Shown: positions 36,783-52,359, numbered from the stretch's first letter. The stretch: 64,000 nt of DNA from Agrostemma githago (GCA_958450325.1 OY288259.1:55640987-55704986); one strand, 5' to 3'. The notes: generated by a model not told the origin, from the sequence alone. Made by a program: numbers and translations.

Positions 36783-39160
36783 ATGTCTAGAACTCGCGAA
36801 CGCATCCTACCGTTTACCGACCGATCGAAGAAGGAGGACCGGGAAGAGGGTAGGGAGAATCTTGCCTCCTCCTCTAGGGAGGTGGGCCTTAGGACAGTCG
36901 AGGAGGAGAACTCGGCGGGTAGTGGAGGTGGTAACTCTCCTGAACCTGCCCCCTACGATGTCGTGGACTCGGACGACGAGGCGCTGGAGATCGACCCCTC
37001 CAGGACCTCCGGTCCCCTTATTCCCCGGGAAAAGGGCAGGACTTATTATTTAGACAAGGCCAAGTACCATGTTCCCCTAGGAACTTACCCCGACCCCAAA
37101 AACCGGGATTTGATTCTTGCGAAGAATGCTGCCAGCGCGATTGAGCGGTTTTACAATTTTGGGGATGGGTATACAATTGTCGTCCCCGGTGAAAAAGACA
37201 CCGTATGCTGTCCCCCTGACGGGTGCATAGCGGTTTACCACAAGTGTTTGGAATTCGGTCTTCGCTTCCCCCTTCATCCTTTTCTGGAAGAGGTTTTCAG
37301 GCGGATGAACGTGGCTATTGCTCAACTGACAGCCATGGCTGTCAGGTCACTAATTTCGTATGTTTGGACCTGTTTGTTTCATCGTGCCGAGCTCTCTATT
37401 GACGCTTTGAGGTTTATGGTCGGCCTGCAAATGGTTTCCTCTGGGAGCGAGGGTTCCCCTAGATACTGGTCTATCCAGAGGCAAAAGGGTCATACTCTGG
37501 AGTGGCCTCCTATGGACAACTTGAGAGATTGGAAAAACAATTTCCTTTATGTGCACAGCGCCGAAGGGTGGAAGATTCCTCGTCATTTCAGGAATCACGT
37601 CCATACCAGGCTAGAAACTCATTAGGAATATCACCCTGGCGTAGGGGGGAAGGCCCTGGAGGTGAATTTGAGCAGGAAGGATAAGGAATTGGTAGAAAAT
37701 TTTGCCGCCCATACTGATAAATCTGGTGTTTATGGTCCAACTTTATGGCTTCCTCATGCGGAGCTCATTGCTACTGACAGGTACCTGACCCGAGTGGGTC
37801 TGAATCCGGGCCTAGACAAAGGTAGTTCAGGAGCGCTTGATGATTTTTCTTTATACGCCTCTCCCTTCCTTAGTGATTTTCTAACTGGTCGCTTATTTGC
37901 TCTGCAGACCTTGTTACTTTCCTCTGGACGAAAAGGGAGGTAAGGCGTTTGGGTTTGTCCGAAAACCTCGACGTTGTTCAAAGCCGCCCTTCCCTTCCTC
38001 CTGACTTCAAGAAGGGTGAGAAGAACCTGATGAAGCACTTGAAGGGCATTTCGTTTAGCCGGCCAAGGCTTCCTGCTCCCCCCAGATCAACGCCTGCGAA
38101 AACGGCGGTCTTTGAAGCCACCCCTTCTCCTGTTGCGAGAAAGGTGGTCGCTTCTGAGGCCACTCCTTCCCCTGCTGGCAAGCAGGGAGGTTCTTCTGCG
38201 GGGATTCAGATTCTTTCGGGGCCGCAGGCTGCTGGTTCTGAAGAGATCGGAGAAAGCACTCCCAGGGGGCTGGTCAGGAAGAGGAACAGGGAAACCTCAG
38301 ATGCAGATCAGGTGGTGGATTTGGAGGCTGACACGCCTGACCCAAAACGCTTTTCTCAGGGAGTTCCTGGTACCCTTTTTTCTGAGGAGAACGCTGAGTT
38401 CCACTATACCGCCGGTGATAGCCAGGACGTCTCTGCCTTACTCTATGATTTCGGGGCGGTTTTGGCGGATCACCTTCTCAAGACTGTCCACTCTGCTACC
38501 CATCAAGTGACTCAATACATTCAACGTACCGCCAGAGTTATTCAGGCCTCTGCCGAGCTGGCGACCCTTAGTCGTCTAAGTGACGAGGATTTGGCCAACT
38601 CTGACCGCCTGACTACAGTCGAGAGGGATGTTGCTCTTATTGCTGGTTTGAAGGATCAGCTGACAAAAAAGGAGAACGAGTTGGAGGAGGCCAGGAATCA
38701 GGCGATTCACTGGAAGTCTCAAAGTGAGAGGGCAGTCAGGGAGGTGTCTCGCCTGGAGGAGGAGTCGAAGAGAGCTAAGCAGGCCTTTGTAGAGCTGGAG
38801 CAGGCCAAAAAAGCTTTAGCTGAATTGGATAACGCCAAGAAAAAGGCCGCAGACCTAGGGGAGCGTCTTTCCAAGGCGGATTCGGACCTTCAGGCGGCTC
38901 TTGGTGACTTGGCGGTGAAGACTGGGGAGTGGCAGAAGGAAAAAGATGAGATAATTCAAGAGGTCGAAACTGCAGTGGCGGCAGGCTTCGTGAATGGTGC
39001 CAACTCTTGCTTGGGGGTGGTTATGGAGGTTGTCAGGGAGATGTTCCGTGGTTTTGACGAAGAGGCCTTCCGGGCTCTCTATACTGCTAAGGATGAGGCC
39101 CAGATGCGCAGGATGGCTGAAGAGGCTGCTGCCTCTGGTTCAGAAGCTCCTCCTGCCTAA
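36783..39160 (+). pseudogene. Antisense gene of the Tat element: 'putative gypsy-type transposon' (PF04195-like) plus coiled coil
   Basis: The frame opens at ATG 36783 and runs to a TAG at 37623-37625, then stays open in the same frame. A probable 86-nt intron (37822-37907) has donor G|GTAGTT, a TTCTAAC branch-like word and acceptor TCTGCAG. It links in frame to 37908-39160, giving about 763 codons apart from the stop. The N-terminal domain, with GLRFPLHPFLEEVFRRMN and a following AQLTAMAVRSLISYVW-like stretch, resembles the plant family annotated 'putative gypsy type transposon'. A Pro/Ala-rich linker follows. The C-terminal part (about 38600-39000) is a long coiled coil rich in Glu, Lys and Ala. 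The nonsense codon makes this copy a likely pseudogene. Function in the family is unknown to me. Confidence 0.68.
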
Positions 39161-39403
39161 CATGCAGGGCAATCATCCTCAGAGGGCTCTTGTTCATCCC
39201 CTGCCGCGCTTATGCTGACGCGTTAACTTCTCACCTTTTTGCGCGCCGAGCCCTTTTGTGGCCGGCTGCCTTGTTTATTGTAATGCCTTTAAAAAACCTT
39301 TATACTGTGTATCCCTGCTACTTTTTTCCTTTTATGAGGACTCTTTCGTTGTTTGTTTGCATCTGTTTTTGCTTTGTTTTTTGTACAAGTTTTAAGGTAT
39401 GGT

Positions 39404-39812
39404 CTGCCCCCTGCTTGCCCAGAGGTAAGCAGGGAGGCCTTCGCATTTTTTATGCAAGGTTGGGGAGCCTGCCCCCAGTCCTTGTTGATTTGGCATGTCC
39501 CTGGCTTTTGATCAAAGTCCAGGGGGCCTGCCCCCTGCCTGCCCAGAGGCAAGCAGGGAGGCCTTCGCGTTTTTTATGCAAGGTTGGGGAGCCTGCCCCC
39601 AGTCCTTGTTGATTTGGCCTGTCCCTGGCTTTTGATCAAAGTCCAGGGGGCCTGCCCCCTGCCTGCCCAGAGGTAAGCAGGGAGGCTTTCGCATTTTTTA
39701 TACAAGGTTGGGGAGCCTGCCCCCAGTCCTTGTTGATTTGGCCTGTCCCTGGCTTTTGGTCAAAGTCCAGGGGGCCTGCCCCCTGCCTGCCTAGAGGCAA
39801 GCAGGGAGGTTT
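39404..39812. repeat. 124-bp tandem repeat, about 3.3 units
   Basis: Units begin with CTGCCCCCTGC at 39404, 39528, 39652 and 39776, an exact 124-bp spacing. Each contains GGGGAGCCTGCCCCCAGTCC and GGCTTTTGATCAAAGTCCAG (the last with small changes). It lies between the convergent 3' ends of the antisense gene and the retroelement pol gene. The frames on either strand through it are repeats, not genes. Confidence 0.93.
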
Positions 39813-40048
39813 TAGAATTTTTGTTGGGGGGTCCATTTTCCTTAGTCCTAGCAACAGGGGGGCCTCCCCCTATTGCCCCCTGCTCGTTTGTGTGTGAAGA
39901 ACGCAAGTTTGAACAGGCAACGAGTATAGACTTAAAGCCCCTTTTATTTCTTTGTATAAAACTAAACACAAGGGTGGTCGGAGCCGTCGACATTCTTGAC
40001 CGTTCTCCGCCACTTTTTCAGGAAACGAAAAACTATCTTAAGACTTTG

Positions 40049-42188
40049 CTAGACATAATACTTCTTTAGGGTGTCTGCATTCCAGTGAGCACTCAACTCT
40101 TGGCCCTCAAGATTGGCGATCCTATACGTGCCTGGCCCTAAGATTTGGGTTACTTGGTATGGACCTTCCCAGTTAGCGCTTAGTTTGCCGTGCTCTCTCG
40201 ATTTTCCCACAGCCTGTGTTTTTCTGAGGACTAGATCACCCATCTGAAAATTTCTCTCATGTACTCTCTTATTGTATGCCTTCCTCATTCGTTGTTGGTA
40301 GGCGACGATATTGGCACTGGCTTCTTCCCTCACTTCACCGACCAGGTCTAAGGCCTCGGTCAATGCTATTTCATTCTCAGCCTGGTCGTATTGTAGGGAG
40401 CGCAGGGAAGGGATTCTGGCCTCGATGGGTAATAGGGCTTCTGCTCCGTATACCAGGCCAAACGGGGTCTGACCATTAGATTCCTTTCGGGTGGTCCTGA
40501 TTGACCAGAGTATGCTGGGGAGCTCGTCGGCCCATCTGCCCTTGAGGTCATCTACCATCTTCTTAAGACCATTCAGGATCTGTTTGTTAGCTGCCTCTGC
40601 CTGTCCGTTGGTTTGAGGGTGGCAGACGGCAGAGTAGGCAACTGCGATGCCATGGCCTTCCAACCAGATTCTCAGGGGGTCGTTATCAAATTACCTTCCA
40701 TGATCAAATACTAACGTTTTTGGTAGGCCGAATCTAGTGATGATATTCCGCCATATCACCTTCCTGACTGCAGGCTCAGTAATGTTAGGTACTGCCTCCG
40801 CCTCCACCCACTTGGTGAAGTAGTCGATAGCCACGATCAAGATTTTTCTGCCCCCGGTTGCCACCGCAAAAGGTCCTAGTATGTCCATCCCCCACTGAGC
40901 GAAGGGGATGGGGGATAGGATTGGCCTGAGCTCTTGGGCCGGGGCATGGATGGATGGGGCAAAAAGCTGACATTTCCTGCATTTTTGAGTCAAGTCTTTT
41001 GCGTCTGCCAGCAGGGTCGGCCAGTAGTATCCCGCCCTTAAGGCCTTGTGTGCCAACGACTTTCCTCCTATGTGATGGCCACATATTCCAGAGTGGATGT
41101 CATCTAATACCTCCGCCGCCTGCTCTGCCCCCAGACACCTGAGCAGGGGGGACGAGAAAGATTTCTTGTACAGATCTTCTCCTATTAAGATAAACCATGC
41201 AGCCCTTGCCGGCATTTTTCTTTTTTGTACTGGGTCAGACGGTAAAACCCCATGTTTCTTGAACAGGATGATGGGTGTCCTCCAATCCTCAGGCCCTGCT
41301 TCCTCCACAGCCCCGACGGTTTGGCAGGGGATGGTAGATTTTTCTTGGATGACGTCTACCCATACATACCTCCTTATATCCTGCAGGCTGGAACTAGCCA
41401 GTTTTGACAGGGCATCTGCCCGATTGTTCTGGGACCGAGGGATCTGTCTGATTTCATATGATTTCAGGCCTGACAACTCCCTCTTCACCATTTCTAGGTA
41501 TGCGGCCATCGTTGGATCCCTGGCCTCATATTCTCCATTGATTTGGTTGGCGATGAGCTGGGAGTCTGTTGCCAGGACAATCCGCTCTGCGCCTGCGGCC
41601 TTGGCTAGGTTAACGCCTGCGAGCACTGCTTCGTACTCAGCTTCATTGTTTGACGCGGGGAAGATAAATCTAAGTGCATGTTCAAAGTCAGTCCCTTCTG
41701 GGCTAGTCAACACGACTCCGGCCCCTGCACCATTAGCCGTGGAGGACCCATCGGTGTTTACCACCCATTCGCCGGCAGTTGGGCTATCCTCCTCAGAGTG
41801 GGAGCATTCTGCTAGAAAGTCGGCCAGGGCTTGGGCTTTGATGGCTGTTCTGGATTGGTATGTTATCCCTAGTCCACTCAACTCAATAGCCCATTTTAGC
41901 AGCCTGCCTGACTTTTCAAATTTCTCCAGCACTTTCTCTAAGGGCTGGTCTGTCAACACCACGACAGGGTGTGCGTCGAAGTATGGCCTCAATTTTCTGG
42001 CTGCTATGATAACCGCATAAGCCGCTTTTTCGACCATAGGATAATTCTTTTCTGCTGCCCCCAGGGCATGGCTCACAAAATATATGGGCTGCTGAGCGCC
42101 TGCCTCTTCTCTCAGGATGACTGCGCTGACTGTCACATTGGTTACAGCGATGTAGAGGAAGAGTTTTTCCCCTACCACTGGCCTTGCC
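40049..42188 (-). pseudogene. Tat element pol, 3' part: RNase H, second RNase H, integrase
   Basis: Continues the outer pol after the nested insertion; the frame is the same on both sides of the TTGCC duplication. Read from 42188 downward, it holds a conventional RNase H region (LREEAGAQQPIYFVSHALGA). Next comes a second, archaeal-type RNase H (NTDGSSTANGAGAGVVL, NNEAEYEAVLAG, TDSQLIANQ). The integrase follows, with zinc finger H-H-C-C (ending KCRKCQLF) and core WGMDILGPF, then FDHGR. A TAA stop at 40691-40693 falls in the integrase core; the frame then continues to 40049 with the conserved-Glu region (HPQTNGQAEAANKQIL). This split makes the copy non-functional. It ends 885 bp from the end of the antisense gene. 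Confidence 0.9.
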
Positions 42189-45907
<3,719 letters not shown>

Positions 45908-45958
45908 CCCTCTAACAAAAAGTTTCGTCCTCGAAAATAAAAGAAATCTAGGTTTACC

Positions 45959-48091
45959 TTAAGAAAAAAGTTCAGGGTATTTCAATCGCATGGACTCCTC
46001 TGTCTCCCACGTCTCGGATTCAGAGTTCTGGCTTCCCCATAGTACCCGAACCAAGGGTACCACTTTCTTACGCAACCTCTTTTCCTTGCGATCCAAGATT
46101 TTAATGGGTCTCTCTGAATATCGTAAATTAGGCTCGATCGCAATTTGATCAGACTCTAAAACATGAGATGGATCACTACGATATCTCCGTAGTTGGGATA
46201 CATGGAAGACATCGTGAGTGTTTGACAAATTAGGTGGCAAAGCTAGACGGTAAGCCACCTGTCCTATTCTCTCCAAGACTTCAAATGGACCAATATACTT
46301 AGGGCTAAGCTTCCCTTTGACTCCAAATCGTCTAATGCCTTTCATTGGGGATACCTTTAAAAATGCCTTATCTCCAACTTCAAATGTGATTGGTCTGCGA
46401 CGCGGATCAGCGTACCTTTTTTGTCGATCTTGGGCGGCCCGGAGTTTCTCGCGTATTGTCTTAATATTCTCAATATGCTCCTCAATGGTGGTTGGTCCGA
46501 CTCGAACCCTATCGCTTGCGTCATCCCAACAAATTGGACTCCTACATTTCCGTCCATATAAGGCCTCAAAAGGTGCCTGTCCTAAACTGGAGTGATAACT
46601 GTTGTTATAAGAAAATTCGGCTAGAGACAAGTTTTTCTCCCAACTAGTGTGAAATTCCAAGGCACATGCCCGTAACATGTCTTCAAGGGTTTGTATAGTC
46701 CTCTCAGTTTGCCCATCTGTCGCGGGATGGAATGCGGTACTTATCAATAATTTGCTACCCAGAAGTTGTTGTAATTTTCTCCAAAAATTAGATATAAATC
46801 TCGGATCACGATCGGAAACAATCTCTAAAGGCACTCCATGAAGACGTATAATCTCTTTCTGATATGTACTTGCTAATTCCTCAAGTCCCCAATTCTCTTT
46901 AATAGGTAAGAAATGTGCAACTTTAGTGAAACGATCAACAATGACCCAAATAGCATTTTTTCCACTTTGACTTCGGGGCAACCCCATTATAAAGTCCATT
47001 GCGATAGAATCCCATTTTCCTTCTGGTATTGGCAAGGGCTGTAGCAATCCACCAGGTCTTTGATGTTCTATTTTTACCTTCTGACAAATAAGACATCTAG
47101 ACACATATTCAGCTATTTCTCGTTTCATGTTAGGCCACCAAAATTGTAGTTTTAGATCCTTATACATTTTGTATGCTCCAGGATGGATGGAATACCTCGA
47201 ATGATGGGCTTCGTCTAAGATTTTCTGTTTTAATTCAGCCTTATTAGGTACACACCACCTTCCATGGAAGCGTAAGCTACCATCTGGGTGAATCTCAAAG
47301 TTTGGTGTTTCCTTCTTTTGAGCCAAGTCTCTAAGATGTATGAATTGATCATCCTCCCATTGGGCTGTCCGCAATTCATGGAACAAATCAGGTTCTACAG
47401 TTAAGGAATATAGTTTTGCTACATCATGGTTGACAAGCTCAATTTCCAATTTCCTTAAGTCCTGCTCGATTTCAATAGGTAGAGCTCTTAAGACATTTAG
47501 TCCATGCGATGATTTTCTACTTAAGGCGTCGGCTACAGTGTTTGCCTTCCCTTCATGATACAATAGCTCCAAATCATAGTCCTTGATCAGCTCTAGCCAC
47601 CTTCGTTGTCTCATATTCAATTCCTTTTGAGTGAAAATGTACTTAAGACTCTTATGATCGGTATAGAATCGACATGGAACACCATAAAGGTAATGTCGCC
47701 AGATTTTTAAGGCGAAAACAACGGCTGCTAATTCTAGGTCATGGGTGGGATAGTTACGCTCATGGGTTCTCAATTGTCGCGACGCATAAGCAATCACCCT
47801 ATTATTTTGCATAAGAACACACCCTAATCCATTAAGTGATGCATCGCTAAAGACTTCAAACCCTTCACCGCTAACGGGTAAGGCTAAAACTGGAGCAGTG
47901 GTAAGTCGTTTCTTTAGCTCCTCAAATGCCCTTTTGCATTCCTCACTCCAGACATATCTAGACTCTTTTTGTAGCAACTTAGTGATAGGTTTAGCGATTT
48001 TGGAGAAATCCTTAATAAATCGACGATAGTAACCTGCTAAACCTAAGAAACTACGAACTTCAGTTACATTAGTAGGGGGTTCCCATTCCAT
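45959..48091 (-). pseudogene. Tekay pol, 3' part: RNase H, integrase, chromodomain
   Basis: 710 codons in a frame shifted against the upstream part. It begins in the RT connection (VRSFLGLAGYYRRF). RNase H follows (VFSDASLNGLGCVL, YTDHKSLKYIF, VADALSRK). The integrase has a zinc finger (HHSRYSIHPG to CLICQ), core residues in MDFIMGLPRS and SDRDPRFIS and a final Glu in HPATDGQTERTIQ. A GPY/F-like stretch (LSPKYIGPFEVLERIG) and a C-terminal chromodomain-like segment come last. The chromodomain probably directs integration to particular chromatin. The frame break is a one-base loss in an A run near 48101-48106. Confidence 0.92.
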
Positions 48092-50631
48092 AATGGCTTT
48101 AATTTTGACGGGTCTACCATAATTCCGTCTTTAGAGATGACATGCCCCAGAAAAGTGACCTGCTCTAACCAGAATTCGCATTTAGATAATTTCGCGTACC
48201 ACTTATGCTTCCTAAGAATACCAAGTATGGTGTGGAGGTGCTCAACATGATCTTCCCGAGTCTCGGAATATATTAAGATATCATCAATAAAAACTACCAC
48301 ACACTTATCTAAGTATTCACGAAATGTTCTATTCATCTGATCCATGAAGACTGCGGGTGCGTTGGTTAATCCAAATGGTACCACCGTGAACTCGTAATGA
48401 CCATAACGAGTTCTGAAGGCAGTTTTAGGAATGTCCTCCTTTTTAACTCTGACTTGATGGCATCCAGATCGTAAGTCAATTTTCGAGAACACTCCTGCCC
48501 CACCTAATTGATCAAATAAATCATCGATTCTAGGTAAGGGATATCTGTTTTTGATAGTTACCTTGTTGAGTTCCCGGTAATCAATACAAAGTCGCATGCT
48601 TCCATCCTTCTTTTTCACAAACAAGACTGGTGCCCCCCATGGCGACGCACTAGGTCGAATAAATCCTTTTTCAATCAGTTCCTCCAATTGCTTCTTTAAC
48701 TCTTGTAGTTCAGAAGGGGCCATGCGATAAGGGGCTTTAGATATAGGAGAGGTACCAGGCATTAAATCTATGGAAAACTCCACATCTCGACTAGGGGGTA
48801 ATCCGGGTAATTCGTCAGGAAAAACATCAGGATATTCTCTAACGATTGGTATGTTATCTAGTTTATCCTCCTTTTCGACCTTTGTAACACTACATAGGAA
48901 AACTTCGTAACCCTTACGGCGCATTTTCATCATTTTTATTGCCGAAACAACCTTTACTCCTCTCGAGGTCTGAATACCCTGATATGACACTTGGGCACCA
49001 GTGGAATCCCTCAAAATAATTTTCTGATTACGACATTCGAATCTCGCATGGTGTTTTGACAACCAATCCATTCCAAGAATAACATCAAATTCGGCCAAGT
49101 TAAACTGTATAAGGTTGGCATAAAATGTGGCATTGGTTATGACGATGGGTATGTTTTTAAATAAGGATGAGCAATTAATAGTTTGACCATTAGGTAATGA
49201 GATTGAAGCGTGTGATTTATGGTTAGTGATCAATTGGTTGCGTTCTACGAATTTCGTGGCTATATGAGACAAGGATGCTCCCGTATCAAATAAAACCAAA
49301 GCTTCAATCGAATTGACTAGGAACGTACCAGAAATCACGTCCGGGTGATCTTCGGGATCCACTTCTGTCATCATGTATACCCTTCCTTGTACTCGGACTG
49401 GAGTAGCTGGCGGTTTCTTTGGACACATGTTTGCGCGATGTCCTTTTTCCTTACAATGCCAACATTCTATCTGCGACCCGTCACACCTATAGCCAGGGTG
49501 GCGAGGCTTCTGGCATCCCAAACACTTGTTATGATCGCCTCCCGAATTGAAATTTGTTCCAGGTCTGGCATTACCACTATGCATGGGTGTTTTACCCTTA
49601 GGATTATTCCCAACCCTACTACTCTTCTGTGGTTGTCCATATGATCTTGGAGGGTTTGTCTTTTGTGCTAATACTCCTCGGAAGTTTGGTCTGGAGAACT
49701 GTGGCTTTTGTATGAAGCTGGGTCTTGATATAGGTGGTGTATAATTCTTCTGAACTGACTTCTTTAACTCGGACTCTTCTATCATAATTGAGGCATTTAA
49801 GCTCAAGGCGATTTGATAAGCCTTCGTGATATTGGTGATAGGTTGCTGGAGCATTGCCGTACGAAGCTTGCCCGTCATTCGACGAACATATAGTTGAACC
49901 AAATCATTCTCAGAAGAAACTCGATTCTTGGCAAATCGAGATAGCCTTACGAATTTGTCATGATAGTCCTGAAATGACATTCCCTCCATTGATATGCTCA
50001 TGAATTGCTCTTCCATTTGCCATTTTAACTCCTGAGGGTAGTATTGCCCCTCAATATCTAACTTAAACTCCTCCCAACCGTAATTGGAATCCACCATTAC
50101 CGTGGGTTTGATCAGCTTCCACCAGTGATTAGCCTCTCCTTTCAGATAGTAAGTAACACAATTGACCCTTTCCTCCTTGGGTATATGCGTCAACTCCATC
50201 AATTTCTCCATTTCATCCAACCAATTGTTTAGTACCACTGGGTCAGTAGATCCGGAATATGTCATTGGTCGGTGCTTAGAAAATCTCTCGAATGCTGTTT
50301 GCTGGAATGGTTGAACTTGCATTTGTTTGTTAACCGTCTCAGCATTATCTGCAGCTTTCTTGGCTAAATCGATCACAGCCTGCTGAAATTTTCTCTCACG
50401 CTCCAAAGCTGTTGATGACTTCATGCTGCCAGGTGAGCTTTGAAAATTCGAACCACTCCCTGGGGCGCTTTGATTAGATCTCGAGCCGCTGGTTCTCGAG
50501 GAACTGTTCCGGTTGGACCCACGAGAGCTACTTCCACCGGTTCTGGCACTACTGGACGATCTTCTTGATGTCGCACTACTAGATCGAGTATGTTCAGACA
50601 TCTGACATGGAACACTCGTGTAAGATCGCAT
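48064..50631 (-). pseudogene. Tekay gag-protease-RT part
   Basis: 855 codons. Residues 1-75 are Ser-rich. The retrotransposon gag domain lies at about 118-240 (KGEANHWWKLI, QDYHDKFVRLSRF). Two CCHC zinc knuckles lie at about 370-383 (CLGCQKPRHPGYRC) and 390-403 (CWHCKEKGHRANMC). The aspartic protease site LFDTGAS is near 448. RT motifs are FVKKKDGSMRLCIDYRELN near 671 and FIDDILIYS near 781. It runs out of frame at the A-run deletion and stops at 48064. Met-11 (50601) is an alternative start. Confidence 0.93.
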
Positions 50632-50892
50632 TTAGATTAGAAGGTCTTATGTAACATAAAGTAGTTAATATACCCCATAATATATGTTCATTACATAATA
50701 CACATATTTACATCATATACAACACATAGCATAAGAGACATTTATAAATATACCTTAGATGGGTTAGGCGGGTAGTAAAACACTATACATCCTAAGTACA
50801 CCCGTCATTGTTCAAAATAGAGGAGGTAGAGTGTTCTATGATAGTAGTTTATCTAGCGATTACTCCAAAATACATGCATTCTTAGTGATGTC

Positions 50893-51357
50893 CTAGGGGT
50901 AAGCCCTAACGTAGAAATATAAGGCTTGTGAAAAGTCGGCCCACTCGATGAATTCATAGCGATCTAATTTAGGGCTAACTTGATTCCACCAATTAGTCAC
51001 ATCCGAGTTTAGATAACCTAAGTAGCTTGCGGCTATCTTTACCCATAGGGACCTAGGTACACCTTGACGATGGAAAAGTTCTTTCATTCTATCTAAGAAT
51101 GGTAGTCTGTCTGCCCTTGTTCCGTTAAAAGGGACTATATCAAATGACTGGAATTTCTTAAGGTCCTTTTTGCTACTTCGGACTCTGGAGCGATATACGC
51201 GGAGTGGGGGATGTGTTGCTTTATATGTCCAGTCAATATTCCTAAATTCCCTTGCTCGCCGCTGATATTCCTCATACTGGCGAAACCTCTTATGCTTCTG
51301 AGGCCCGGTTAGGTCACTTATACGTACGCCATCGCCAATAAATCTTTTGAGACTCAT
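50893..51357 (-). CDS. Leader ORF 2 of the Tekay element, gag-like
   Basis: 154 codons between the primer site and gag. The basic N-terminal half has many Arg and Lys (KHKRFRQYEEYQRRAREFR). The C-terminal half resembles the gag core: FNGTRADRLPFLDRMKELFH, then VPRSLWVKIAASYL and VTNWWNQVSP, comparable with the element's own NWLDEMEKLMEL and NHWWKLI. No zinc knuckle is present. It may be a second, truncated gag copy or an accessory protein. It is intact here, which fits a recent insertion. Confidence 0.55.
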   Translation of the reverse strand: MSLKRFIGDGVRISDLTGPQKHKRFRQYEEYQRRAREFRNIDWTYKATHPPLRVYRSRVRSSKKDLKKFQSFDIVPFNGTRADRLPFLDRMKELFHRQGVPRSLWVKIAASYLGYLNSDVTNWWNQVSPKLDRYEFIEWADFSQALYFYVRAYP

Positions 51358-51620
51358 CTGAAAATTCGTTTACAAGAAAGGATAAGACAAAAGTTAGAGG
51401 AAGATTATTTGTTTTTTTTTTTGAAAAGATGTCTTACGCATTACATTTTGTTCTTAATTTCGAAGAGTTAACTAAAAGAAAAGGATGGAGATAAACACAT
51501 AGAAGTTAGAAGTCTCCTAAATGCTACGAAGTTAACCTGCTACTATCAAGTCTTCTAATACATCCGATATTAAAGAAAAATTTATGCTAGGGTTACATGC
51601 CTTAGATATCCATAAACATT

Positions 51621-52118
51621 TCATGGGATGTAATCCATATAAGGGTTCCTATATACTGATGTTCCAAAAGGGGAAACATTCCCATTAAATCCGAGCATCC
51701 TAGTTCCCAAGCTTCGGATAACCTCAATCTCCCTAAACACCTCGGTAACACGATCGAACTCCATCCAATAAGGGGGTTCTAACTCAATCCTTCCTGACGA
51801 GGGTCGACCGAGTCTCAACATGTGTCCATGATAAAGTCGAAGCATTTCTAGTCTTAGAGATCCCCAAAATCCATCCAATGGTAAGCTGTGCACAAATTCC
51901 ATTCCTCTAGCAATTTCATCATTATGACAATCATGTGAACATCCAGATACGTAGGTCAAGGTCCATTCTCTCATAACTTCTATATGACGCTCCATACAAT
52001 CACCTTCATGCATGATTGGAAAACGTGGGGAAACTGGTAGGCCGATAAGTCGAGGGCGATTACCAATATCTTGCAAATAAGACATTCTATGCACAAATTT
52101 GTAGGAAACAATTAGCAT
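51621..52118 (-). CDS. Leader ORF 1 of the Tekay element, unknown
   Basis: 165 codons starting 240 bp from the primer site. I recognise no family. It contains Trp, Cys and His in YVSGCSHDCHNDEI, and a compact, mixed composition (HGHMLRLGRPSSGRIELEPP) unlike random translation. An internal Met at residue 12 (MSYLQDIGNRPRLIG) could be the true start. The two leader ORFs are separated by 263 bp. Confidence 0.5.
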   Translation of the reverse strand: MLIVSYKFVHRMSYLQDIGNRPRLIGLPVSPRFPIMHEGDCMERHIEVMREWTLTYVSGCSHDCHNDEIARGMEFVHSLPLDGFWGSLRLEMLRLYHGHMLRLGRPSSGRIELEPPYWMEFDRVTEVFREIEVIRSLGTRMLGFNGNVSPFGTSVYRNPYMDYIP

Positions 52119-52345
52119 ATAAGAAGTCTTAGATCGAAGTGCTTAATTTAATCGGGTTCCTATTCTAGGTCATTCCTAGTGGTTCTTACCCCCCCTTTAC
52201 TCATTTTCCTATTCGTGATTTTCTTAGACTGGGTGTCAGGAGAACAATATAATCTCCTCTATTAACGTGCTGGGATCTCGGGAGCTCGAGATGTTCAAGC
52301 TAAGTGTCAAAATTTGGTGATTTCAACACGTTCCGGGATTGTACC

Positions 52346-52357
52346 GCTCTGATACCA
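52346..52357 (-). promoter_or_regulatory. Primer binding site of the Tekay element, tRNA-iMet type
   Basis: On the minus strand, TGGTATCAGAGC begins two bases after the end of the 5' LTR (52360). Confidence 0.93.
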
Positions 52358-52359
52358 AC

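Noticed and set aside
39289..39993. Repeated minus-strand frames around 39289-39993
   Set aside because: Each is a translation of the 124-bp tandem repeat.
41097..42020. 307-codon plus-strand frame
   Set aside because: Shadow of the Tat RNase H/integrase region on the other strand.
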